DNA from: Pectinophora gossypiella
Taxonomy: Eukaryota; Arthropoda; Insecta; Lepidoptera; Gelechiidae
DNA length: 64,000 bases
Reading direction: 5' to 3'
Assembly (NCBI RefSeq): GCF_024362695.1
Contig: NC_065420.1
Coordinates: 5,595,420 to 5,659,419, forward strand
Below the pieces are notes generated by a model. That model had not been told where the DNA came from, searched no databases, and was given only the letters and a program-made list of their open reading frames with translations. A program made the position numbers and the translations under genes. Shown piece by piece: positions 33,756-44,799 of the stretch (position 1 is its first letter; the number at the start of each line of letters is the position of its first letter).

Positions 33756-34389
33756 AAACATTTACAAACTTGGATGCGGGATGGTGCAACAAAAAAATAA
33801 ATACCTAAAAGTAAAACTAAAGTTAACATAATAAATACTTAATACTATATGTACATACTATATTAATAAATACTTAAGTAAGTAATATAATATAATCCAT
33901 AATAAAAATATAATAAATAATAGACTATACACACACACATACAAAACATGTATTGAAATAAATAAAATACATCATTATATAAAAGTAGTATCATTTTCAC
34001 TTTACAAAAATATATTGTTTTTAGAACATTTTGGCCGTGTTTTAACTTGTGTCTGTTAAGAAATTATTAAGTACTTATATAAAATTATACTGTTTAGTTT
34101 AGTATGTGTGGGTTCTTCATGTAATAAAAACAAACTTGTCTTACAACGTCATGCTGTAAATAAATCAAGAAGAAGTTCCGGTACTCGTTTAACTACTAAA
34201 AGGACAGCCTTGAAATCACTTCAGCAATAAAATAGAATTGCTTTCCAACTTCACGAAGCATATGACACATTGAACGGTCCAGTACTAAAGTCGCAGAGCT
34301 GTTATGAAGTAGAAACTTCTGTCGACTTGAAGTTTGACTTACTTCTATGATAAAGTATCTAGTTGGCAAATCTTTAAGGCTACTTAAAG
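33756..34389. other. No gene seen
   Basis: AT-rich, nothing supported. Confidence 0.4.
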
Positions 34390-34465
34390 TAAATATTGTA
34401 GTTTTTGACAATGTAATAGTAAGTAAGTAAATATTGTAGTTTTTGACAATGTAATAGTAAGTAAG
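34390..34465. repeat. Exact 38-bp tandem duplication (2 units)
   Basis: 'taaatattgtagtttttgac' and the following 18 bp occur twice back to back without a mismatch. Confidence 0.9.
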
Positions 34466-34532
34466 TACACTTCCAACGTGACAAAAGAAAATGAAAGTGA
34501 ATTTTCATGAAAAGTCATTAAATTAAAATTTT

Positions 34533-34885
34533 TTGTTTTTTTTTTTGGACGTGACTTATTATAGATTTGCCGCAGGTGGCATTAACTACTTGGCCGGACA
34601 AATGGGGAGCGCTGAAGGCTCTCACCCGGTACAACGTTTTAAGACAACATGCCTGAGGGTGCCCAGTTGGGCGCGAACCTTGGCTCAGAGCGTCGTCTGA
34701 GAGGAAAAATATTTGAAAGAATAAATCGACTCTAGTGAGTCGATAGCGATAAGCGCTAATTGACGGTAGTCGTCGACCACGCCGGCGGGGTCGGTATCGG
34801 GGTCCTGAAGTGTTTGGTGTCGCGAGCTGATTGGCTGCCTCTATGGCTAGAGTAATCGGGTCGTCGGAATCGTATATTAAATTAC
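34533..34885 (-). mobile_element. Poly-A retroposon X, longest copy
   Basis: Minus strand: from 'atacgattccgacgaccc' through 'cagctcgcgacaccaaacac' and 'ccgccggcgtggtcgacg' to 'aataagtcacgtcc' and an A10 tract. A 126-codon minus frame covers it but I see no domain, so the family remains unnamed. Confidence 0.72.
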
Positions 34886-34969
34886 AATTTGCGTTCACAT
34901 TAACCGAATTGGTTTCAATGAGATTTATTATTTATCAAATGTTGTAAAACCGTTAACACACATGAGATA

Positions 34970-35120
34970 ACGCCTAATTCCCGTTGGGGTAAGCAGAGTC
35001 CACGGAATTCCACTTACTACGATCCTTCTGCACCACTTTCGCTTCTTCCACTCTCATCAAAGACTTCATTCATGCTTGCCGGTTTCGAGTTCTCTTGACT
35101 TGGGCTTCCTTTAGAATATC
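34970..35120 (-). mobile_element. LINE C-terminal fragment
   Basis: The complement reads 'SLMRVEEAK' and 'DRSKWNSVDSAYPNG', the C-terminal family at 62320-62605. Confidence 0.68.
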
Positions 35121-35189
35121 CCGGATCTATCGCAGTATGTACGCGTAGGCTTTCTTTTTCCAACTCTACCTAAACCTATTATTACAAAT

Positions 35190-35525
35190 TCAGAACTGTG
35201 GAGATTGACTGGGAAAAATACTATGGAGGCTATATCTGCACACGGAAGTGGCGGTGGATTGGTCATGCCCTTAGAAGACCTGTGGAACACCCTTCCCGAC
35301 GAGCTCTGACCTGGTGTGTGCGTGAAAAACGCAAAAGGGGGCAACGCAAAGAGACCTGGGGACGCTCGGTTGACCGGGAATTAAAAACTCACCGCATGTA
35401 AATCAAATCAAAAACTCTCTGGGGAGCAAGCTACAGAGCAAAGGATCTCGAGGAGTGGATACCTATTATTCGAGCCCTACATCCTAACAGGGGATAAAAG
35501 GATTAAAAGAAGAAGAAGAAGAATA
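35190..35525 (+). mobile_element. Non-LTR element 3' end, C-terminal coding
   Basis: Frame 35198-35401 gives 'RKWRWIGHALRRP' and 'RKRGQRKETWGRS'; after a frame break, '...LEEWIPIIRALHPN'. This is the C-terminal tail typical of RTE-like polyproteins. It ends in (gaa)n at about 35505-35525. 5'-truncated. A shorter relative is at 25040-25170. Confidence 0.8.
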
Positions 35526-36014
35526 AGAATGGTTTAAAAAATAAAAAATAAAAATCTGAGTTTTGGAATAACCCACCAGTCTCGATGTCTGTATTTTTTT
35601 GTGACTGATCCACAATACCTATATTTGCTCATAAGTGTACATTTAATGGTTCAGAAGAAAAGTTGACTGCGTTATAGTGTGAAAAATCTTAGAAATCCGT
35701 CCGTCGTACAGAAGCGGTGTTATGCCTGGAGATGCGCTGAGCTCGTAAGCTGTTTATCGCGTTAGCACTCGAGCCGTCTCGTAAATTTAATTTAGCACAT
35801 ACATCTTCTCAAGTAGCTTCTTCAAACTTCATATTCATAATACGGGTTATGATTTTTTGTGCAGAAAAAAAGGTTTTTATTTGTAATGTAATATTTAATT
35901 TGAATTTGAATTTACCTATATTTTTATGTTGTGGGTTCGACTTTTTACGGATGGCTTTTGTGCATGATTTGATCACAGTTTATGTACGTACAAGTGTTAC
36001 TGCACTGTGTGTAT

Positions 36015-38087
36015 GTCTCTCTCTCTATTTAAGAGCTGCGCTCTTGTCGGTGGAGTAACCGCCATTCCTCTCTTCTTCCCGCCAAAACCTTCACCTCCCG
36101 ATACGACACGACCTGCACCTTCTCTTTTATTTGTTTCATAAATGTTATCCTATGTCTACCCCTTCCTCTCTTCCCTTCAATTTTTCCTTCTATAATGTTT
36201 GTTATAAATGAATCGTGTCGTATCAGGTGGCCAATCATATTTCCTCTCCGGTTCTCTATAGTCTTCAATATGGTTCTCTTTTCTTCAACTCTTTCCAGCA
36301 CTTTTTCATTTGACACCATTTCAGTCCAGCTTATACCCTCCATCCTTCGCCAACACCACATCTCAAACGCTTCCAATCTCTCTCTGTCTCTCTGTGTCAT
36401 AGTCCACGTTTCACTTCCATAGAGTGCAATGCTCCAAATATATGATTTAATAAACCGTTTCCTTATTTTTAATGATATGTTTTTGGTTTTCAAAATGTAT
36501 TTTTTCCTGTTAAATGCTTGTTTGGCTATTGCAATTCTGGCTATTATGTCTTGTTTGCATCTAGAGTCACTATTTATTATACTTCCAAGATATTTGAAAC
36601 TATCAACTCTTTCTAATATGTTGTCATTCAGTTTAACAGGTCTATAGTTTGCTGGATGTTTGGATGTTGTCATTATTTTAGTTTTGCTCGCGTTTATCTT
36701 TAACTGAAATTTTTTGATTACAATGTCCATGGTTGTTATCAGATTTTCTAGTGCTATTTCATTTTCTGCGAATGCAGCAATGTCATCTGCGAATCTTACA
36801 AATTTGATGTTTTCCCCATTGATTTTAACCCCCCCTTCCGAACTTTCCTTGATTTCTTTAATGGCGCACTCTATGAATATGTTGAATATCAACGGTGAAA
36901 GGGGACAACCCTGTCTAACTCCTTGTCGTATTCTTGCTATTCCCTTTTCTTCTCCAATCTCAATCACTGCTTCTTGTTCTCTATATAATTCCATTATTAT
37001 TTTCCGGTCTCTGTAATCCACTCCAATGTCCATAAGTGCTTTCATCATCAATTTCCAGTCCACCTTGTCGAACGCTTTCTCTAAATCTATGAATGCTATA
37101 TGTGTGTCTAACCCTAAATCCATTCTTCTATCAATTATCATCCGCAACGCTAGTATACCCTCTCTTGTACCTTTTTGTTGTCTGAACCCATATTGGTCGT
37201 CTCCTACCACTTCTTCTGCTTTAGGTCTTAGTCTATTCTGTATTATCTTCAAAAGTATCTTGGCGGCCTGAGAAATAAGACTCAGTGTTCTGTGCTCCTC
37301 ACATTTGAGGGTGTTCTGTTTTTTAGGTAATGTTACCGTTTTGCTCACTTTAAAGTCTTTTGGCACCTTCCCTTCTTTATACATAAGTTGTGTAATTTCG
37401 AACAATTCGTCAAGTATTGGTGGGCATACGTACGACGTATTTTATGAGCTCAATATAGATACCATCTACTCCTGCTGCTTTTCCGTTCTGTATACTTTTT
37501 ATAGCTTCGTCAAATTCCTTTCTTAATATCGTTGGTCCTAACTTATCTTGCTCTACTTCACTTTCTTTCTCAATATCTTCCTCTTGCAGTCCTGCCCCTT
37601 CATATAGTTTTTCCATATACCTCTTCCAGCGTTCGACTATGGTTTTGTTTTCTATTTCTATCTGTCCGGCTTCATTTAATATGGCGGTACTCTTAGTTTT
37701 ATGTCCTCTATCTAGCCTTTTAATGATGCTATATGCTTTATAAATTTTTCCCTTCTTCATATATTTGTCTATATTATCACAATCATTCTCTAAGTCTTTC
37801 TCTCTGTATTCTCTACACTTTAAAGTTATTCTATTCGTTAGCCTTTTATATTCTTTAATACTTTTATCATCGATTTTATTTCTGTACTTTCTCCTTTCCA
37901 ACATTATATCTATTATTTCTTCATTTAACCACTTTTTTCTGGGAACTATTTTCTCTCTCTGTAAGCATTCCTCTGCACTAGATTTAATTATATCTCTTAT
38001 GTTATTCCATCTCCTATCTATGTCATGTGTATGTGTATGTGTGGTAGACATAATAATTTGTTGTGCATCTTTTTTTCCCATCATCAT
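36015..38087 (-). pseudogene. Non-LTR retrotransposon RT, frameshifted and 5'-truncated
   Basis: Two frames on the minus strand: 38087-37410 (225 codons, linker and start of the RT, ending near 'NGKAAGVDGI') and 37405-36029 (458 codons). One frameshift at about 37410-37430 separates them. In the second: 'FIDLEKAFDKVDW' (105-117), 'RQGVRQGCPLSPL' (~160-172), intact 'FADD' (205-208), 'YGSETW' near 310. The endonuclease is missing because the element stops at about 38.08 kb against another LINE. The 3' side has a short (ga)n run near 36010-36025. Clade not settled (RTE-like by its C-terminus). Confidence 0.9.
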
Positions 38088-38480
38088 CCTGTCCTTTTCC
38101 TACTCTAGGTGGGGTCGGCACAACATGTATTCCTGTTCCATTCATTTCTGTCAGTCGTCATTTCAGTATTCACACCTTTCACACACATATCCTTCTTTAC
38201 ACAATCCATCCACACTTTCTCCCTCGGGTCGGGTCATCCCCTACTCCTATCCACATTCATAATCATAACTTTCCTCGTTATATGCCTCTCATCCCTCCTT
38301 GGTTATACCATGCTACCTGTTGCTCCTCAATTTCTCAGTGACTGGTGCCACTTTCAGACTTCCTCTTATATATTAATTACTAAACATGTCTATTCTGGCC
38401 ACATCACACATCCATCTTAACATTCGCATCTCTGTCACGTGTATTCTTCTTTCATCCGTCTCCTTTGTCGCCGAACACTC
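38083..38480 (-). pseudogene. C-terminal end of a second non-LTR element
   Basis: The complement translates, with frame breaks, as 'EMRMLRWMC', '...GSLKVAPVTEKLRSN', 'RKVMIMN...' and 'KKDMCVKGVNTEMTTDRNEW', ending 'CCADPT' and a (gat)n tail at about 38085-38100. That is the familiar C-terminus of an RTE-like polyprotein. A different family from the RT next to it. Confidence 0.78.
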
Positions 38481-38642
38481 ATCATTCTATTTCAACTAGC
38501 TTTCAACGAGCATATTATCAGAGAAGTCGAAAAAGACTAACTTACTATTTATTCCACTTGACTGATGTTAAAGTTGGAGACTTACTGCGCTGTATTTCCT
38601 AACAATAAATAATGTAAATATCACGAACACAGTGTAACTCAC
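38481..38642. other. No feature; intron side of the candidate exon
   Basis: If 38643-38699 is an exon, this is the start of its intron on the minus strand. No acceptor or second exon is recognised. Confidence 0.25.
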
Positions 38643-38699
38643 CTGGAAAAATTTGAACTCACGTAATACTTTCCAAAAGGACCGTTGTTTAAAATTCAT
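38643..38699 (-). CDS. Candidate first coding exon of a host gene
   Basis: Minus strand: ATG at 38699-38697 in context 'ttgcacaatgaa', then 19 codons (MNFKQRSFWKVLREFKFFQ) ending 'ttccag' followed by 'gtgagt', a consensus splice donor in phase 0. The frame has no repeat similarity seen here. No family is recognised. Downstream exons should lie at lower coordinates, where only LINE relics are visible before 36 kb, so they would have to be far off. Could be chance. Confidence 0.3.
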
Positions 38700-39989
38700 T
38701 GTGCAAAATTTTTATTCGGTGTGTCAGTTGCGAAATTTCGCAATTCGCAGAATGATGGTCGATCGCTATTGAATCAACACGAGAACAAAAGTGGGCTTAT
38801 TTATTTATGGCAACACCGAAATTGCGTTGCAAAGTTTACCGCTGATTTTCATTGAACAATAGAGAATTTCATTATTTGTATTTTGGTTTATTTATTTTAA
38901 TTTAATTTAAAGGACCGGACAAAATAAGTCCGTTGAACTTTTACCCAACTACGTCAAAGTCAAAAGGTTGGGTTATGATTTTAGCAGTCTACGTATATTA
39001 ACTCTTACACCGTCGATCTTCCGCTCTTTCAAAACACCGCGAATTTGATCACCTCTGATAAATCCTAGGGTAAGTTGTTCCACACTTCAGCAATATTTCG
39101 TCGCTGATGTCGCGAACTGACGTATCTCCAATTTTTGACGAAACTGATTTGCACCTTTTACAATTGTCAATAAGACAAAAAATACTTTAGCAAAAAATTA
39201 CAGATATTTTTGCCATGGCAACTGCAAACGTAGCAATACAAAAGTTACAAAGAGAACAAAAAGCCATTTGTTGAGATCGTAACTTACAAAAGGCTGAAAT
39301 TAGGAATAAGGATTCCGTACGTAACCAATATTGGGGAAAACAATACAGCCATAATGAAGGTGAAGGTCGCTTGCAGACACATTTTGCATTGCAATCCTAA
39401 GATGGACATACAATAATAAGCCTATATTGTATAGCAATAGTGATAATTTACCAATCTATCGTAAATTACCAGCTACTGTCCTTATAGGCATAGATTTAAC
39501 CGTATACTTACACTGACATTTGTACGGATCCCTAAAGCGGTATAAATGTCCGCAGTCTGCCAACTAATAAGTTGCTTCATTGTTTCGCAATAACTCGCGA
39601 AGTTTGTTAATATTTAGCGGACTCCCCAGTTAGAGTTACTGCGAGTTGGAGTTACCTGCCCTCGCCGACTTAAATGGCAGTCATTATTTTATTCTGATTA
39701 CTTTAGTTGGTAGATCGTTATTTTCTGCGTGTAAAGATCCGGGTAAGCGGGTCTTTCTATTTAATTCATTTAAATTAACAGTTGTCGATCTCCCAACCCA
39801 TTCCTTTTTGGCGGATAAGACAGTGACGGGTATAACTTAAAATAAAATTAGGTGTCTGCAGGAATCGGGTCCAGGATCAAGAGTACAAGAAAGAACAATT
39901 TGGAAAAAAGCAACCAGTGTCGTTACTATTAAATAGTTTTAATTCCCACTTTGGGAACATTCCCGCATGTCACAGGTGATGAACATGAA
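38700..39989. other. Low-repeat stretch, possible promoter region
   Basis: One of the few stretches without recognised repeats. It lies upstream of the candidate exon. On the plus strand a Kozak-like 'gccatgg' at 39212-39218 opens only 19 codons. A 64-codon frame at 39646-39840 is unremarkable. Confidence 0.3.
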
Positions 39990-40265
39990 TTTAAAAAAAA
40001 AAATACATTATTGCACAGAAAAGGGGGGTTCAAGAAAGGGGGGGGGGGGGGTTTAAAAGGCCACATCGAAGCAATTCATCTTAGAAAGCAATATTGCAAT
40101 TTGACATTTAAAAGTAAGTGCGCAATGCAAACAAATGTCAAATAGCAATATTCCTTTCTTAGATGAATTGCTTCGATGTGGCCATTTTAACCCCACCAGT
40201 AGAATTTTTGCAATTTCTCCCAGGCAACCACTACCAGGAAACAAACATTTACTACTTGGATGCGG
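39990..40265 (-). mobile_element. LINE 3' UTR split by a MITE
   Basis: 'aaatacattattgcacagaa' on the left and 'tctcccaggcaaccactacc' on the right are the two halves of the LINE end seen intact at 33072-33205. The hairpin MITE at 40046-40193 and a G-run lie between. Confidence 0.65.
40046..40193. mobile_element. Hairpin MITE, ~148 bp
   Basis: Arms 'ggccacatcgaagcaattca' and 'tgaattgcttcgatgtggcc' are exact complements, and the inner parts of the arms also pair. The loop has 'aagtgcgcaatgcaaacaaa'. A run of 14 G (40038-40051) leads in. Relatives at 29568-30071 and 63056-63172. Confidence 0.85.
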
Positions 40266-40944
40266 GATGGATAATTCCCGCGGGACAATAAGATAATAGA
40301 AGCGGTGTACTTAGTTGCCGCTTCGCCGACTTCGCCTAGTAGGGTAATATAAAAATAATGTGTCTCATTTATTACCGAGTCTATTATAGGATACTACCCT
40401 ACGATACTACCCACATTTCGTTTGTTTACTTTACTGACATGTCAGCCAAACCAATAATTAGACAGCCAACTAAACATCGCTGAAACTTCAACAATTGGCT
40501 ACTTGACAACTTACGTATTAAGAATTTTAAAAAATATACATTTGCTTATTTTATACCTCTTAAAATAATTTATTTTCTCGAAAAAGCGTTATAATAGAAA
40601 AAAAACACGTTTATTTTCAATCATTTTGAATTTAGCGCGAAAACGGTTGGTCACGTGACATGACACTTAAACAAACGAAGAAACTGTCAAACAGTATCAC
40701 TTGAAATCTGACAGATATAGTTTTTGTTTATTTTGTGAAATGTGACGTCACACGAAGCTCATTCATAGCCGCACGTGTTTCGGGTTTTGTAAATTGTAAT
40801 GCACAGATAAAAAAACGCATTCTTATTTTGTAAAAATAAAATATTTAAAAATAATCTTAATAAAAAATATATTGGATAATTATCGTTAAATGATAAACTA
40901 CAATGTCTGACATATTTCATATTATTTTACTGTTACAACTGTCA
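40266..40944. other. No gene seen
   Basis: AT-rich. Weak inverted similarity between 'tttcgtttgtttac' and 'aaacaaacgaagaaac' (~40420 and ~40670) may be an old MITE. Confidence 0.35.
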
Positions 40945-41045
40945 AGTAGGCAATTGGGCTAGTCAGAGGTACATCCATTGTAAGATGAACTATACCCAAA
41001 CCTCATCGAGCTTTCTGTTAGACCAATGCGATAGGTAGTGGTTCT
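40945..41045 (-). mobile_element. SINE-D 3' fragment
   Basis: 'ttgggctagtcagaggtaca' to 'accaatgcgataggtagtgg' matches the inverted SINE-D 3' half. Confidence 0.6.
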
Positions 41046-41592
41046 TTGTGAAGTCAAAACCACCTGGGAAGTTAATAATCGCCTCTAAGAGGATTACTTT
41101 CCAATGACATAACATTAAAAGTTCTACCTTCCTAATAGAGTCCATAAGTTACAGTGTAAGGACAAAGTTACCTTTTGTAACATATATAACTTGGGTACAA
41201 TATTACTTTGGAAAACTTCTATTCTCCCTCTGCCCAATTATCGATTTCCCCGAACGAAATATTTCGTACTTTTTAACTTGGTGAAAGAAGTTAGCGACTT
41301 CTTTTCGTAACGTCTAAGCAAAGTTTTTTAAGTAAGTTTACGAACTTTATATAAAATATATGAGTGTTTTTTGTGAATATTGCCAAAGAAAAAGGTATTC
41401 AAAGATAGATGGATCTAAGTATCCAAAAATCAAATCAAGGAAATCATAAATCAAAACTCGATATGAAATGCAACTTCAATGTTTTTGGAAGTCATCAGTC
41501 AGTAAAGTTAGGCAATGGGGTGCGTCTTTCTATATTAAACGTGGAGTGACAAAAATATTAAGTAATCATAAATCATTGCTTGAGATTTATTC
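41046..41592. other. No gene seen
   Basis: No repeat recognised. Ends at the target site of the hAT-like element. Confidence 0.4.
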
Positions 41593-41821
41593 GGTGAGTC
41601 TAGTGTTGGGTTCTTACCCGGAAAATTCCCGCGTTTTGGGAATTTTCCCAATTCTGAAGGAAAAAACCCGAAAAATTCCCATTTCAAGGGAAAATATTTT
41701 TTATCGCATATATTTGTATTAAAAGTAAGGATTTCCAACAAAGACCATTTAAATATAAGGTATGCCTACTTATGCCCAATTTATCTTCTGTCGTAGTGTC
41801 GTATGAACTCTTAAAAAACTT

Positions 41822-43916
41822 AAAGGAGATCATCGGATTTCGGCCTAGAAGTCAAAGTGCCGGCCAAAAAATAATTTTGCTATATTCCGTTAGATCTTAT
41901 CCATATGAGCATTTATTACTATGGCACCAAAGCTGTAGGGTCAATGTCTTCGGTTTTATTCGATTTTAAAAAACTGTATTTTTCATACATTTTTGGTGAA
42001 AATGTAAAGTGCGGGCCAAGTAACAATAATGGTATATATCCTTAGAACTTATCCGTCTGAGCATTTATTACTATGGCACCAAAGCTGTAGGGTCAATATT
42101 TTCGGTTTTATTCGAATTAAAAAAACTGAATTTTCATACATTTTTGGTGAAAATGTGAAATGCCGGCCATGAAACAATATTTGTATATCCCGTTAGAACT
42201 TATCCATTTGACCATTTATTATTAGGGCACCAAACGTCTATGACCATTATTTTGACTTTTGTTGGACTTTACGTTATAGTTTCTGTGTGAAAAGTGCCGG
42301 TCAGCAAAAAACACATGTCAAAGCTATCGAGAAGATACCTGTAAACATTATTTATTCACTATGACAAAAATGTGTATGACCATTAATTAGTTTGGCTTTT
42401 GTTGGATTTAAAAAAAACTTGATTTTTGATTCATTTTGTATAAAAATAAAATATAACAGGCGCGTTATTTAAAGGATCGTCAGAATGTTTATTACTATGG
42501 CATTAAACGACTATGACCAATATTTTGAACTTAATTCGCTTTTCCAAAAGTCAAAAAAAAGTTTTATCTACGGATAATGGAACTATCTTGCTAAAGGCGT
42601 AATATGGTGGTCGTCTTTTGAAAAATAGGTTTGCGTTTGACCACTACCTTACCTGATGGTGATACACGCTTAAGAAACTACTTTTTTTAAAGAAAAGTGT
42701 ATACAAGGAATAAACAGTGGGGTGATAGAGGTACCTACTATGTTATCGGCCGAGTAGCACCAGGACATTGTGATAGGCATACTTGCAAAGTACAACTACC
42801 CGACTCCTGTTTTCCCTAACAGATACTACAGACGTCATGCCAATATACGAGTTTCGTCACTAGATGGCAAGCTTATCTTTGGAGGATGGTAACCATTTAC
42901 AGTCAAGGTGAATCAATACCATAATTCAACCTAAACTTAGGCTGTAACGTTGAGTCGAATGCAAAAACTATAGCCAACGTCATATCTCAAATCAGATAGT
43001 ATTAATATAGAAGTTCACCTAACAACACACAAAACAAAAACACAAAGTATTTATCTGACTAATAACTAGTCATTGGGAAAGATCTGCTTGTTGTCATTGT
43101 TAAAATGTATAAAAAAAGTTTTTTTTAAAAGTCCAATAAAAGCCAAAGTCGACATTTGGTAGTATAGTAAAAATACGTCGTTCAAGTCGTTTACCAAAAG
43201 ATTTGACTTATTTTGTTTCGCTGGCTGACATTTTCCCATTTGAACCAAAACGGAAAGAGAGACGAATAAAAAGTCAAGAAAACGGTCAAAAATGTTTTGC
43301 GCCAGATTATTAAATGTTCTAAAGGTCCTTTGTAATCCGCCGTACCGCATTTTTTACCCAAAGCACTTTATTTTCATACAAAATAAATAAGAAATCAAGA
43401 TTTTTAAAATACACTAAAAGCCAAACTAATGGTCATACAAGTTTTTGTCCGGCCAAGTAGTTAATGCCATCTGCGGCAAATCTAAAAAAAGGTCATACAA
43501 GTTTGGCGCTATAGAAAAAAATGTTAACAGACATCTACTCGATACTCTCAACATGATATTTTTGCTGGTCGGCATTTTTCATATTTAAACTAAAACGTAA
43601 ATTCCAATAAAAGTCAAAATAATGGTCATAGATGTTTGGTGTTATTAAAAAATATTGAAAAGCAACTATTAGACAGATTCGACGTATTTTTTTCGATGGC
43701 CGGCATTTTAACATATTAACCAAAACTGAAAGTCCAAATATTGGTCATAGAAGATTTTTAAAATACAATTAAAGCCAAACTAATGGTCATACACGTCTGG
43801 TATCATAGTAAAAAATGTTCAAAACAATCTACTCGAAAGGTTTGACACATTTTTTTCTCTGACCGGCACTTTCAAATTTGGGCCGGCCAAAGTATGGAAA
43901 GCCGATGATCTCCTTT
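41822..43916. repeat. Fold-back array of diverged ~150-bp repeats
   Basis: Outer ends 'aaaggagatcatcgg' and 'ccgatgatctccttt' are perfect complements. The left arm (to ~42565) has about five tandem units of ~120-155 bp marked by 'gtgccggcc', 'catttattactatggcacca' and 'ttttattcgattt'. The right arm (~43100 on) carries the same motifs inverted ('ggccggcattt', 'gccaaactaatggtcataca'). Central ~530 bp have no repeat. Units are clearly diverged, so the arms would pair imperfectly. No protein. Confidence 0.8.
43450..43493 (+). mobile_element. 44-bp retroposed scrap of retroposon X
   Basis: 'gtccggccaagtagttaatg' to 'ctgcggcaaatctaaaaaaa', an A7 tail, with the 14-bp sequence 'ggtcatacaagttt' on both sides. 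It is the extreme 3' end of family X inserted into the fold-back array. Confidence 0.75.
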
Positions 43917-43998
43917 GTAATATATTTTGAATGGAATGTTCGATTTTAATAATTCCATGCAAAGATATCTACATATTATAGGATATATAGGATGCTTT

Positions 43999-44790
43999 TG
44001 GCACGAGAGAATGTCATCATCGAGGAGCAACATGGTTTTGTGCAAGAAATTGGGAGGCACGAATACCTATAGATATTATTTACTTGAACTATGAAAAAGC
44101 TTTTGATCGAGTTCCTGTCACACCATTGATTGCTAAATTAGAGCCCTTTGGAATCAGAGGCAATGTCGTGAAGTGGATTGAAGACTTCCTGTCAAATCGC
44201 ACATTCTCTGTGCGCATCGGAGAATCATACTCTGTTCCCAGAAAAGTCCTCAGCGGTGTGCCGCAGGGATCGGTGTTAGGACCTATTTTATTCAGTATCT
44301 ACCTTACAGATCTTAAACATGGTATAATGTCTGATATATCACTCTTTGCACATGACACGAAAATAACAGGGAATCCACTTATTAGCCATAATATAATCCA
44401 AGATGATCTTGATAGAGTAATTGCTTGGACCCGAGATTGGCTAATCACATTAAACGTAGACAAATGCACTGTGTTGCATGTTGGCAGTAACCACCCCACG
44501 TTGAGTTACACCATTGACTCAAAACCTCTCGAGTGTGTTAAAAAACAAAAGGACCTTGGCATAACGATAACACATAATCTAAAGTGGGACGAACACATTA
44601 TTGGAATCATTAAGAAGGATAACTCCCTCTTATACATAATTAGAAAAGCTTTTTATCATATAGATACGGAATTGTTTCTTAGGCTTTACAAAACTTACTT
44701 ACGTCAAACCGCTGTTAGAACATGGGTTTCAAATATGGAGACTTTACTATCGGAAAGACATTGCACTACTAGATAGAGTCCAAAGAAGAG
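43999..44790 (+). pseudogene. CR1-like non-LTR reverse transcriptase relic
   Basis: Starts with 'ENVIIEEQHGFVQ', then a deletion and frameshift to the 230-codon frame 44084-44776 ('YEKAFDRVP', 'GVPQGSVLGPILF', 'FAHD'). A second frameshift near 44720 restores 'YYRKDIALLDRVQRRATKM'. The style of these blocks fits the CR1/Jockey superfamily. The catalytic FADD is FAHD, so the enzyme is dead. Endonuclease absent. It lies wholly inside the hAT-like element. Confidence 0.85.
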
Positions 44791-44799
44791 CAACAAAGA

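Noticed and set aside
34518..34898. 126-codon frame as a gag-like or host gene
   Set aside because: It coincides with poly-A retroposon X, and other copies of the same repeat do not keep the frame.
36714..38420. Several plus-strand frames of 72-165 codons
   Set aside because: They are antisense shadows of the minus-strand LINE coding regions.
40420..40690. MITE with 'tttcgtttgttta' ends
   Set aside because: Inverted similarity is short and interrupted, with no flanking duplication. Too weak to call.
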